A stretch of 48,760 bases of DNA, from contig CAVLDP010000018.1 of the NCBI GenBank assembly GCA_963661945.1, forward strand, positions 1-48,760, in the 5' to 3' direction. This document shows positions 6,624 through 14,464 of this stretch, piece by piece. The DNA comes from CAVLDP01 sp963661945 (lineage in GTDB: Bacteria; Bacillota; Clostridia; Lachnospirales; Lachnospiraceae). The position numbers were made by a program, and so were the translations under genes. Positions within the stretch are counted from its first letter, which is position 1, and every line of letters starts with the position of its first letter. A model generated the notes under the pieces. The model had not been told where the DNA came from and ran no database searches. It saw nothing but the letters and a program-made list of their open reading frames with translations.

Positions 6624-7187
6624 ATGAGACTTGATCTATCGCTCAGACTTACGGACAGAGAACTTAGGGAATGTATATCCCGTTATCATTTTACGGAGGG
6701 CGACAGGACTACGCTTGCAGCTCTTCAGGAGGCGGTGCTTCCCCTTCTTAAGCCTAGAGCCTACTATGCCTCTTATGAGGGAGAGCAAGATGTGGCTTGC
6801 ATCGTAACTCTTGGCGAGGGACTGGATCTATTGCAGGAACTCTACATGAGAGAGGACGCATTGAGTGAAGCATATATGCTGGATTGCCTGGGGGCGTCAC
6901 TCTTGCAGCAGGCTTATGAGGACTTTGTCGCCTTCCTCCAGAAGGATAAGGGCCGCTATGTGGAGAAGCTGATCTTTCTGGGAGAGGAATATCCGCTTAC
7001 GCTTACGCCAAAGCTTATAGCACTTACAGGTGCAGAGGTTCACTCCAGCGAGGACTTTGTCCTGACTCCGCGGAAATCGGTCTCTCTGATTCTACCCATG
7101 ACGGATCACCCGGTAGAGGGAGCCTGTCATATTTGCAGAAATTGCAGAAATGTAACTTGCAGCCTGCGTAAATATGACAATAAATAG
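6624..7187 (+). CDS. Putative B12-dependent methionine synthase activation-domain protein
   Basis: A 187-residue protein. The C-terminal half reads like the activation domain of cobalamin-dependent methionine synthase found as a separate protein in clostridia: a segment L.PRKSVSLILPM is followed by a cysteine cluster C168, C171, C174 and C179 (CX2CX2CX4C). Such proteins may help reductive reactivation of cob(II)alamin, possibly through an iron-sulfur cluster. The N-terminal part is less clear but has the helical ALGEGLDLL..LY pattern of that family. It directly follows the acidic repeat gene with no gap. The family call is from memory of motifs only; a generic Cys-cluster protein remains possible. 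Confidence 0.55.
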   Translation: MRLDLSLRLTDRELRECISRYHFTEGDRTTLAALQEAVLPLLKPRAYYASYEGEQDVACIVTLGEGLDLLQELYMREDALSEAYMLDCLGASLLQQAYEDFVAFLQKDKGRYVEKLIFLGEEYPLTLTPKLIALTGAEVHSSEDFVLTPRKSVSLILPMTDHPVEGACHICRNCRNVTCSLRKYDNK

Positions 7188-7261
7188 ACACGAGTGTACT
7201 AATTGCAAAATTTGGCTAGTTTTTTCTGGCGATATGGCAAGACCTATCAGGGGCGGCTATA

Positions 7262-7349
7262 TATAATGGCTATTGTAAAAGGTTAATCCCTTCCCCTATT
7301 TTTTATATAACCCCCCTTTTTAAGGCAGTGCGATGGCACTGCCTTTTTT
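7262..7349 (+). ncRNA. Candidate C-rich small RNA
   Basis: This stretch follows a gene end and precedes an HTH gene. A TATAAT at 7262-7267 could start an RNA of about 75 nt that ends at a strong terminator (7322-7349). The body is unpaired-looking and has two C-rich runs, CCCTTCCCC and CCCCCC, separated by an AU stretch. C-rich, Shine-Dalgarno-complementary loops are typical of Gram-positive regulatory RNAs such as RsaE/RoxS. No good -35 is visible, and it could simply be the 3' end of the upstream transcript. Confidence 0.3.
7322..7349 (+). terminator. Intrinsic terminator
   Basis: AAGGCAGTGC pairs perfectly with GCACTGCCTT over a GATG loop and runs into six T. It ends the transcript of the acidic/activation gene pair or of a small RNA. 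Confidence 0.85.
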
Positions 7350-7393
7350 GTTGTTTCGGATGTAATCAGAAATGCTATGAAAGACTGCGTTTT

Positions 7394-7415
7394 GACACCA
7401 CTATAAAAAGGTGTC
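7394..7415. promoter_or_regulatory. Inverted repeat upstream of the HTH gene
   Basis: GACACC and GGTGTC arms flank a 10-bp A/T centre, 22 bp in all, overlapping a TTGACA at 7392. A second small dyad, ATCG-AGAAA-CGAT, follows about 17 bases later. Either could be an operator for the HTH protein encoded just downstream. Confidence 0.35.
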
Positions 7416-7495
7416 GCGTCGCGAGAGAAACCATCGAGAAACGATAAAGGATTCGAAAAAGCCTATGCCTACAATTGTTGTGGGAGGTAGCTATT

Positions 7496-7912
7496 ATGAA
7501 GAAGGTGGATATTTTAGAGGAGGTTTCCTCTATTGGCCAGAGGCTGAAGGCTGTTCAGGAGAGACTTGGGATGGATGATGCGGAGTTCGCCAAAGCCTTG
7601 TATGTGGATGAGGGCCAGGTGAAGAAGCTACAGAAGGGGATGCATTATCTGACGGAGGAGAAGCTGATTACACTCTGTCAGCTTGGCGTGAATCCCAATT
7701 ATCTTTTTCTTGGCGAATTGCCTATTCTTAAGACGGATCAGTGGAATGGAAGTATTGGTGGCCTGCGACAGGAATTTGACTATTATTATAGGGCAATCAT
7801 GGCAGAGCTTGAGGTTGCGAGAATTTCGGAGGACAACCGCCGACATATGGTAGATTTGCTGCTGAAACTTCAGCTTAAGCTGAATCAGAAGGGCGAGGGC
7901 GACATTTCCTAA
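7496..7912 (+). CDS. HTH (XRE-like) protein
   Basis: A 138-residue protein with an N-terminal lambda-repressor-type helix-turn-helix at about residues 8-65: LKAVQERLGMDDAEFAKAL, then EGQVKKLQKG and LGVNPNYLFLGE. The remainder is helical with a possible dimerisation helix near the end. The start at 7496 has GGGAGG eight bases upstream; a TTG at 7475 is in frame but sits before that site. The preceding 100 bases contain two inverted repeats that may be its own operators. Target genes cannot be told from sequence. Confidence 0.75.
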   Translation: MKKVDILEEVSSIGQRLKAVQERLGMDDAEFAKALYVDEGQVKKLQKGMHYLTEEKLITLCQLGVNPNYLFLGELPILKTDQWNGSIGGLRQEFDYYYRAIMAELEVARISEDNRRHMVDLLLKLQLKLNQKGEGDIS

Positions 7913-7932
7913 TCATTTCTTATTATATATGG

Positions 7933-7938
7933 TACAAT
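7933..7938 (+). promoter_or_regulatory. Possible -10 for the HAD gene
   Basis: TATGGTACAAT gives an extended -10 (TACAAT). Transcription would start near 7945, which favours the later HAD start at 7973 over 7952. Confidence 0.4.
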
Positions 7939-7972
7939 AGGGCGTAAATTTATGAGAAATGGATGTGCGCTT

Positions 7973-8617
7973 ATGATAGATGGAATTATATTGGATGTAG
8001 ACGGAACTCTGTGGGATAGCACAGAAGTTGTGGCAAAGGCCTGGCAGAAGGCAATTGACAAGATGCAGATGAAGACCGTGATTGATGTGACACCGGATAA
8101 TCTGAAGATGCATTTTGGCAAGACGATGGAGGTGATTGCGGAGGAAATCTTCCCGGAAGAGACCAAGGAACGGCAGAGAGAGCTTATGGCTTGCTGCTGT
8201 CAGATTGAAAATGATGACCTGATGAAGACTGATGAGAATCTTCTCTACCCGGGTGTGGCTGAGACGATACAGACACTATCGGAGGAAATCCCTGTATTTA
8301 TTGTGAGCAATTGTCAGGCGGGATATATCGAGGTCCTTATTTCCAAATATCATCTGGAAGAATACATTACAGATACCGAGTGCTATGGCAACAATGGTTA
8401 TGAAAAGGATGTGAATATCAGGCTTCTTGCAAAGCGTAATCACCTGCAGCATCCAATTTATGTGGGAGATACGCTTGGTGATCAGATGGCTTGTGAGAAG
8501 GCAGGGCTTCCTATAATATATGCATCTTACGGCTTTGGAGAGTGCCATGATCCACTTGAGACGATTTCCTCCTTCGAGGAACTTATAGGGGTAGTTCAGA
8601 GTCTGAAGCAGGACTAG
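7973..8617 (+). CDS. HAD-superfamily phosphatase
   Basis: A 214-residue haloacid-dehalogenase-type hydrolase, phosphoglycolate-phosphatase-like. Motif I is DVDGTLWDS with nucleophile D8 and acid/base D10; motif II is IVSN; motif IV is YVGDTLGDQ. A helical cap lies between motifs I and II. The substrate is not evident. The ATG at 7973 puts motif I at the usual distance from the start; an ATG at 7952 is in frame and would add seven residues. Neither has a strong ribosome site, so the start is uncertain. Confidence 0.85.
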   Translation: MIDGIILDVDGTLWDSTEVVAKAWQKAIDKMQMKTVIDVTPDNLKMHFGKTMEVIAEEIFPEETKERQRELMACCCQIENDDLMKTDENLLYPGVAETIQTLSEEIPVFIVSNCQAGYIEVLISKYHLEEYITDTECYGNNGYEKDVNIRLLAKRNHLQHPIYVGDTLGDQMACEKAGLPIIYASYGFGECHDPLETISSFEELIGVVQSLKQD

Positions 8618-8695
8618 TTGCTTTGGGCCGCATTTCTTGAATTTCTTCCTATTGGTGGCTATAATGAAGGAAATGCGATAAGGGGGTATTCTAAG

Positions 8696-9097
8696 ATGGA
8701 TTTATTTGGTAAGATATCTGACGTGGTTGTAGACATGAGCAAGTCTGTGACCGACAAGGCAAAGGAAGTATCGGATGTAGCGAAGATGCGCTATGAGCTT
8801 AAGACCCAGGAAGATGCTTTGAATAAGAAGTATCAGGAGCTTGGTGAGGCATATTATATCGCACGCAAGGACAAGGAGCTTAAGGAGGAAGAGGAAGAAC
8901 TCTTCCAGGAGATTCGTGAGATTAAGGCCAGAATTGAGGAGCTTCAGGATGAAGTCCTCGATGCGACTGGTGTAGCATCCTGCCCAGAATGCGGTGCCAA
9001 GGTAACATCTGGAGCGAAGTTCTGCAGCAATTGTGGAGCGAAGTTCATTTCCGATGAAGAAATAGAAGAAGTAGAGAGTGAGACAGAAGATGAGTAA
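8696..9097 (+). CDS. Coiled-coil zinc-ribbon protein
   Basis: A 133-residue protein of unknown role. Residues about 10-90 are a charged helical coiled coil (KELKEEEEELFQEIREIKARIEE is its core). A zinc ribbon follows with C96, C99, C110 and C113 (CPECG and CSNCG), then an acidic tail. Proteins of this build are common in clostridia next to housekeeping genes. The ATG at 8696 has AAGGGGG about nine bases upstream. Its last bases overlap the metG start by 8 nt, so it is probably co-transcribed with metG. Confidence 0.75.
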   Translation: MDLFGKISDVVVDMSKSVTDKAKEVSDVAKMRYELKTQEDALNKKYQELGEAYYIARKDKELKEEEEELFQEIREIKARIEELQDEVLDATGVASCPECGAKVTSGAKFCSNCGAKFISDEEIEEVESETEDE

Positions 9098-11057
9098 CAA
9101 GGGCAAATTTTACATGACCACTGCAATTGCATATACTTCTGCAAAGCCACACATTGGTAATACCTATGAGGTTGTGCTTGCGGATGCAATTGCTCGCTTT
9201 CGCCGTCAGGAAGGCTATGAGGTCTTCTTCCAGACGGGAACAGATGAGCATGGTCAGAAGATTGAGCTGAAGGCCAAGGAGGCTGGCATCACACCGAAGG
9301 AGCATGTAGATCAGGTATCTGGCGAGGTTCGTCGCATCTGGGATTTGATGAATACGTCTTATGACAAGTTCATCAGAACGACAGATGAGGACCATGAGAG
9401 ACAGGTACAGAAGATCTTCAAGAAGCTCTACGATCAGGGTGATATCTACAAGGGTGCTTACGAAGGCATGTACTGCACCCCTTGTGAGTCTTTCTGGACA
9501 GAGTCTCAGCTTGTTGATGGTAAGTGCCCAGATTGTGGCCGCGAAGTGCAGCCAGCCAAGGAAGAGGCTTATTTCTTCAAGATGAGTAAGTATGCAGATC
9601 GACTGATCGAGCATATTAATACCCATCCTGAATTTATTCAGCCAGTTTCTCGTAAGAATGAGATGATGAATAACTTCCTGCTTCCGGGACTTCAGGATCT
9701 ATGTGTATCACGTACATCATTTACCTGGGGAATTCCAGTTCCATTTGATGAGAAGCATGTCACCTATGTATGGCTGGATGCTCTTACCAACTATATCACT
9801 GGAATTGGTTATGACTGTGATGGCGATTCTTCTGATTTGTATAATAAGATGTGGCCAGCAGATCTTCACCTGATTGGCAAGGATATCATTCGTTTCCATA
9901 CCATTTATTGGCCAATCTTCCTAATGGCACTGGATCTTCCACTGCCAAAGCAGGTATTCGGTCATCCATGGTTGATTCAGGCGGATGGTAAGATGTCCAA
10001 GTCCAAGGGCAATGTCATCTATGCGGATGATCTCGTGGATATGTTTGGCGTGGATGCTGTACGATATTTTGTACTTCACGAGATGCCATTTGACAATGAT
10101 GGTGTCATTTCCTGGGAGCTTCTGGTAGAGAGAATTAATTCGGACCTCGCCAATACGCTCGGTAATCTGGTGAATCGTACCATTTCTATGAGCAACAAGT
10201 ACTTCGGTGGCATAGTATCTGACAAGGGTGTGACAGACACCATGGACGAAGACTTTAAGACGGTAATCACAGGAACCCGTGACAAGGTAGAGGCCAAGAT
10301 GGCTGAGCTTCGTGTGGCAGATGCTATGACGGAGATCTTCAACCTCTTCAAGAGATGCAATAAGTACATCGACGAGACAGAGCCTTGGGTTCTGGCCAAG
10401 GACGAGGCTAAGAGCGACAGACTCTCTACTGTTCTATATAATCTCGTTGAGGGTATTTGCCTTGGCGCAAGTCTCCTCAAGGCTTATATGCCAGAGACTT
10501 CTGAGAAGATCTTGTCTCAGATGAATGGCCAGGAGGTTCCATACGATGAGATGAATGTCTGGGGTCACTATGAGTCTGGCAAGTCTGTGACAGATAAGCC
10601 AGAGATCCTCTTTGCAAGACTGGATCTTGACGAGATTTTGGCTGCAGTAGAAGAGATGAAGGCGAAGAATGGTCAGGCGGATGCTTCGGCAGAGGCAGAG
10701 GTTGAGCCAGGAATTGATATCGAGCCAAAGGAAGAGATTGAATACGATGACTTTGCGGCTATGCAGTTCCAGGTTGGCGAGATTATCGCATGTGAGGAAG
10801 TGCCTAAGTCCAAGAAGCTGCTTTGCTCGCAGGTTCGTATCGGTAGTCAGACCAAGCAGATTGTATCTGGAATCAAGAAATATTATTCTGCAGAAGAGAT
10901 GGTTGGCAAGAAGGTTATGGTTCTTGTGAATCTTAAGCCTGCAAAGCTTGCTGGCGTTCTCTCTGAGGGTATGCTGCTGTGCGCGGAGGATGCAGATGGT
11001 AATCTGTCTCTGATGACGCCAGAGAAGGCTATGCCACATGGTGCAGAGATTTGTTAA
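9090..11057 (+). CDS. metG: Methionine--tRNA ligase
   Basis: A 655-residue class I aminoacyl-tRNA synthetase that charges tRNA-Met. The HIGH motif reads HIGN near residue 20, KMSKS is at 301-305, and a zinc knuckle (CTPC...CPDC) lies at about 130-150. The C-terminal about 105 residues are the separate tRNA-binding OB-fold domain (FQVGEIIACEEVP...LKPAKLAGVLSEGMLLC), as in many clostridial enzymes. Start 9090 lies within the end of the previous gene (ATGAGTAA overlap); an ATG at 9114 is possible but would remove the usual N-terminal strand. It is followed by tatD and rsmA, a conserved order. Confidence 0.97.
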   Translation: MSNKGKFYMTTAIAYTSAKPHIGNTYEVVLADAIARFRRQEGYEVFFQTGTDEHGQKIELKAKEAGITPKEHVDQVSGEVRRIWDLMNTSYDKFIRTTDEDHERQVQKIFKKLYDQGDIYKGAYEGMYCTPCESFWTESQLVDGKCPDCGREVQPAKEEAYFFKMSKYADRLIEHINTHPEFIQPVSRKNEMMNNFLLPGLQDLCVSRTSFTWGIPVPFDEKHVTYVWLDALTNYITGIGYDCDGDSSDLYNKMWPADLHLIGKDIIRFHTIYWPIFLMALDLPLPKQVFGHPWLIQADGKMSKSKGNVIYADDLVDMFGVDAVRYFVLHEMPFDNDGVISWELLVERINSDLANTLGNLVNRTISMSNKYFGGIVSDKGVTDTMDEDFKTVITGTRDKVEAKMAELRVADAMTEIFNLFKRCNKYIDETEPWVLAKDEAKSDRLSTVLYNLVEGICLGASLLKAYMPETSEKILSQMNGQEVPYDEMNVWGHYESGKSVTDKPEILFARLDLDEILAAVEEMKAKNGQADASAEAEVEPGIDIEPKEEIEYDDFAAMQFQVGEIIACEEVPKSKKLLCSQVRIGSQTKQIVSGIKKYYSAEEMVGKKVMVLVNLKPAKLAGVLSEGMLLCAEDADGNLSLMTPEKAMPHGAEIC

Positions 11058-11077
11058 GTGTTAGATAGGATAATGAC

Positions 11078-11854
11078 ATGATATTTGAATCGCATGCTCA
11101 TTATGAAGATGAGAAGTTCGACCCAGACAGAGTCGAACTTCTTTCGTTAATGAGAGAGAAGAATGTAGGACGTATTATAAATGTAGGATCAAGCTTGGAT
11201 ACCAGCCGAAAGAGCCTAGAGCTTGCGAAGAAGTACGACGATATCTATGCAGCAATTGGCTTGCATCCGGAATCCTTGGATGATATGGAGGAGGAATCCA
11301 TTGCTATTCTCCGTAAGCTTGCCTCGGAGGATAAGACGGTAGCAATCGGAGAGATTGGCCTTGATTATTATTGGGCCAAGGAGCCGGACGTACAGGAGAA
11401 GCAGAGGCAGTATTTCAAGAAACAGCTGATTCTGGCAGAGGAGATGAATCTCCCTGTGATTATTCATTCTCGCGATGCGGCAGCGGATACGATGGAACTA
11501 ATGAGATGGGCCAATCAGGCCGATATACAAGGTGTAGTGCATTGTTTTTCTTATTCCAAGGAAATTGCACTAGAACTTGTGAAGATGGGCTATTACATCG
11601 GAGTCGGCGGTGTGGTGACATTTAAGAACGGGCGAAAGCTTCGTGAAACAGTGGAGGCAATTCCACTTGAGAAGATACTTTTGGAAACCGATTGTCCATA
11701 TATGGCGCCCGAGCCGAATCGTGGTAGTAGAAATGATTCCACACTTATTCGTTACGTCGTTCAGACGATTTCTGAGATCAAGGGCGTAAGTATAGAAGAA
11801 GTGGAAGAAGTCACCTGGAATAATGCTTTTACATTATTTCATAAGGTGAAGTAG
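11078..11854 (+). CDS. tatD: TatD family metal-dependent hydrolase
   Basis: A 258-residue TIM-barrel hydrolase of the TatD/YcfH family, which act as metal-dependent (deoxy)ribonucleases. Metal ligands expected from the family are visible: H6 and H8 in ESHAHYEDEKF, the glutamate of GEIGLDYYW, the histidine of VIIHSRDA, the histidine of VVHCFS and the aspartate of LETDCPYMAPEP. It lies 20 bases after metG and 27 before rsmA. The ribonuclease gene rnmV, often between tatD and rsmA in Firmicutes, is absent. Confidence 0.92.
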   Translation: MIFESHAHYEDEKFDPDRVELLSLMREKNVGRIINVGSSLDTSRKSLELAKKYDDIYAAIGLHPESLDDMEEESIAILRKLASEDKTVAIGEIGLDYYWAKEPDVQEKQRQYFKKQLILAEEMNLPVIIHSRDAAADTMELMRWANQADIQGVVHCFSYSKEIALELVKMGYYIGVGGVVTFKNGRKLRETVEAIPLEKILLETDCPYMAPEPNRGSRNDSTLIRYVVQTISEIKGVSIEEVEEVTWNNAFTLFHKVK

Positions 11855-11881
11855 CGATCCTGTGAGAAATAGAGGAGATTT

Positions 11882-12748
11882 ATGGCAACATTAGGAAATC
11901 CAACCAATACACTAGAGGTATTGAAGCAATATGATTTTGAATTCCAGAAGAAGTTCGGACAGAACTTTTTGACAGATATCACGGTTCTAGAGGATATTAT
12001 GGATGCCGCTGATATTACACGGGATGATTTCGTCTTAGAGATTGGCCCGGGAATTGGTACATTGACACAATTCTTATGTGAGAGAGCCAGAGAGGTTCTT
12101 GCAGTTGAGATTGATGACAACCTGATTCCAATTCTTAAGGATACTCTTCGAGGTTATGATAATGTGTCAGTTCTGCATGATGACATCTTAAGAGTGGACA
12201 TCAAGAAGATAGCAGATGAGAAGAATGGAGGTAAGCCAATCAAGGTTGTGGCCAATCTTCCTTATTACATTACAACCCCTATTATTATGGGGCTCTTTGA
12301 GAGCCATGTTCCGCTGGAATCTATCACAATTATGGTGCAGAAGGAAGTGGCTGAGCGTATGCAGGCAGGACCAGGATCTAAGGATTATGGCGCCCTGTCT
12401 CTTGCGGTACAGTATTATTCCATTCCGGAGATTGTAGCAGAGGCACCACCTCATTGCTTTATTCCACAGCCAAAGGTCTCATCTTCTGTGATTCGTCTTA
12501 CGGTAAGACCGGAGCCGGCGGTTCAAGCTCAGGATGAGCGTTTTCTCTTCCGATGCATCCGGGCTTCCTTTAATCAGCGCCGCAAGACCCTGGCCAATGG
12601 GCTTAAGAATGCGCCAGATATTCCGGTTAGCAAGGAAGGAATTGAGGAGGCAATAGAAGAGGCGGGGTTCCCGGCAACTGTTCGTGGGGAGACACTTACA
12701 TTAGACAATTTTGCACAATTGTCTAACCTGCTTTTGTCTAAAAAGTAG
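11882..12748 (+). CDS. rsmA: 16S rRNA dimethyladenosine transferase RsmA/KsgA
   Basis: A 288-residue SAM-dependent methyltransferase that dimethylates two adjacent adenosines near the 3' end of 16S rRNA. Family features are KKFGQNFLTD at the N-terminus, the SAM loop VLEIGPGIGTLT, the acidic VEIDDN and the catalytic NLPYYITTPI. The C-terminal helical domain carries FNQRRKTLANGLKN. AGGAG lies just upstream of the ATG. The last codons contain a perfect 10-bp inverted repeat. Confidence 0.96.
   Translation: MATLGNPTNTLEVLKQYDFEFQKKFGQNFLTDITVLEDIMDAADITRDDFVLEIGPGIGTLTQFLCERAREVLAVEIDDNLIPILKDTLRGYDNVSVLHDDILRVDIKKIADEKNGGKPIKVVANLPYYITTPIIMGLFESHVPLESITIMVQKEVAERMQAGPGSKDYGALSLAVQYYSIPEIVAEAPPHCFIPQPKVSSSVIRLTVRPEPAVQAQDERFLFRCIRASFNQRRKTLANGLKNAPDIPVSKEGIEEAIEEAGFPATVRGETLTLDNFAQLSNLLLSKK
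12701..12726. repeat. Perfect inverted repeat in the rsmA tail
   Basis: TTAGACAATT and AATTGTCTAA face each other over six bases, inside the last codons of rsmA. There is no U-run directly after, so it is more like an mRNA hairpin or binding site than a terminator. Confidence 0.5.
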
Positions 12749-12817
12749 AATTTTGAAAAATGAATGCCTATAATTAGGAAGAGTATAGGCTGGAAGTTAG
12801 TATCTGGGAGATACCAT

Positions 12818-14440
12818 ATGGATATTACAACATATCGTACCGAAGTGCAGAATTTGATCCAGGAGATTCAGGAGAACAGAGGCACTAACCCTGACATAAT
12901 TTTGACAAACTGTAATAAACTCGAAGCCTACGGACGCAAGATACAGGATGATGCGCTGGTGGGCTTCGCTTGTTTTTCGCGTGGCGAGATCTATTACATT
13001 TCTAATGACATGACGGGATTCTATCGAGAGATGATTAATTGCATTCATCCGCTGGAGTGCGCTGGTGAATGGGCTTATGTCGTCATGTCTAATAATTTGC
13101 TCGGCATTATGTCTCTTAATCGTGGCAATGCACCAATTGCCATGGATTATTATCTCAAGGCCTGGGATCTGTGCACTAAGTATAATCTGTCGGATTTGGC
13201 TTGGCTTGTTCATATGAATATTGCCTCCCTCTATCTGAATGTCGGAGATGAGAAGAGTGCTCTGCCACATATCGAGGAAGGCTACAAGTATATTACAGCG
13301 CATCCGGATGATCCTGGCTTTATAGATAGCCTTACGGTGGCATATGTGGACTTTGGCAAGGCATATCTCATGATGGGGGCAGTGGACAAGTCTTCTGAAT
13401 ATGCTGCTCGCCTGGAGCGAGAGTGTCTGCCGAGCTTATCATCAGATGATAAGCTTGGTGTTGCCTGTTTTGAGGCCCGCCTCTACGAGACAATGGGAGA
13501 GAAGGAGCTTCGTAATAAGTGCATCATTTCTATCGAACAGCTTCTCAGAGGTAATGTTCCGATTATGGATATCTTCGATGATATCTATGAGTATTTGCTT
13601 ATGCTTCTTCAGATTGAGAAATACGAGGATTTTCTCAAGGTCTATGAAAGGGCAGAAGCCTTGTCAAGTAAGACCAATGTGAAGAATCTGTCGAGGAAGC
13701 TTCTGACCTTGAAGCTGTCTTATTACAAGAAGACAGGCGATGAGGAGGCTTACCGAGATGCTGCGGTTCTCTTCTATGAGGTATCGCAGGGCTTGGAGCG
13801 AGAAGGTCGTATGGCGCTTGCTTCTGCAATTGCGCTGCGAAAGTCTGTGAATGATTTAACAATTCAGAATCTGCAGGTGAAGAATGAGAATCGAGTTCTT
13901 CATAGGAAGTCAGAGACAGATGCGCTTACCGGTATTGCAAACCGTATGCGACTCAACGAATTCGGAGAGGAAGCCTATGAGAGGTGTTATTCTTCGAAGA
14001 CACCGCTTGCGATTGAGATTCTCGACATTGATTATTTCAAGGAATACAATGATAATTACGGACACCAGTCTGGCGATGAAGCAATTCGTGCAGTGGCGAC
14101 CTGTTTGCAGAAGCTCTGTAAATACAAGGACCTCTTCTGCGCCCGCTATGGTGGCGACGAATTTGTCGTAATCTATGAGGGCTATACAGAGCAGGAGATT
14201 CTGGCCATGTCATATGAGCTCAAGAAGTCTCTTGCAGAGTGTAACATTGAGCACAAGTTCTCCAAGGCTTCGGACAAGCTTACCATTAGCCAGGGAATCT
14301 GCTGGGGAGTTCCTCAGAGCCATAGCAAGCTCTGGGATTTTATGCACTCTGCAGATCTCATGTTATATAACGTGAAGAAGGTATCCCGCGATAGCGTTCG
14401 ACTAGGATATTTGGAATCGACAGTCACTTCGACTAAGTAG
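12818..14440 (+). CDS. Diguanylate cyclase with TPR-like sensor region
   Basis: A 540-residue soluble protein. Residues about 1-370 are helical and read like tetratricopeptide repeats (for example ALPHIEEGYKY and DLAWLVHMNIASLYLNVGDE). A short coiled linker leads to a GGDEF domain with DALTGIANR, DIDYFKEYND and the intact signature G445-G446-D447-E448-F449, so c-di-GMP synthesis is expected. The inhibitory RxxD site is not present in its usual place; the equivalent position reads KYKD. The start at 12818 has GGGAGA six bases upstream. It ends 24 bases before the first YhgE/Pip gene, suggesting co-transcription. Confidence 0.85.
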   Translation: MDITTYRTEVQNLIQEIQENRGTNPDIILTNCNKLEAYGRKIQDDALVGFACFSRGEIYYISNDMTGFYREMINCIHPLECAGEWAYVVMSNNLLGIMSLNRGNAPIAMDYYLKAWDLCTKYNLSDLAWLVHMNIASLYLNVGDEKSALPHIEEGYKYITAHPDDPGFIDSLTVAYVDFGKAYLMMGAVDKSSEYAARLERECLPSLSSDDKLGVACFEARLYETMGEKELRNKCIISIEQLLRGNVPIMDIFDDIYEYLLMLLQIEKYEDFLKVYERAEALSSKTNVKNLSRKLLTLKLSYYKKTGDEEAYRDAAVLFYEVSQGLEREGRMALASAIALRKSVNDLTIQNLQVKNENRVLHRKSETDALTGIANRMRLNEFGEEAYERCYSSKTPLAIEILDIDYFKEYNDNYGHQSGDEAIRAVATCLQKLCKYKDLFCARYGGDEFVVIYEGYTEQEILAMSYELKKSLAECNIEHKFSKASDKLTISQGICWGVPQSHSKLWDFMHSADLMLYNVKKVSRDSVRLGYLESTVTSTK

Positions 14441-14464
14441 TGATAGATCAGGAGATAGATATTT

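Noticed and set aside
7392..7407. TTGACA plus TATAAA promoter for the HTH gene
   Set aside because: The spacing is four bases. The repeat around it is more likely an operator or hairpin.
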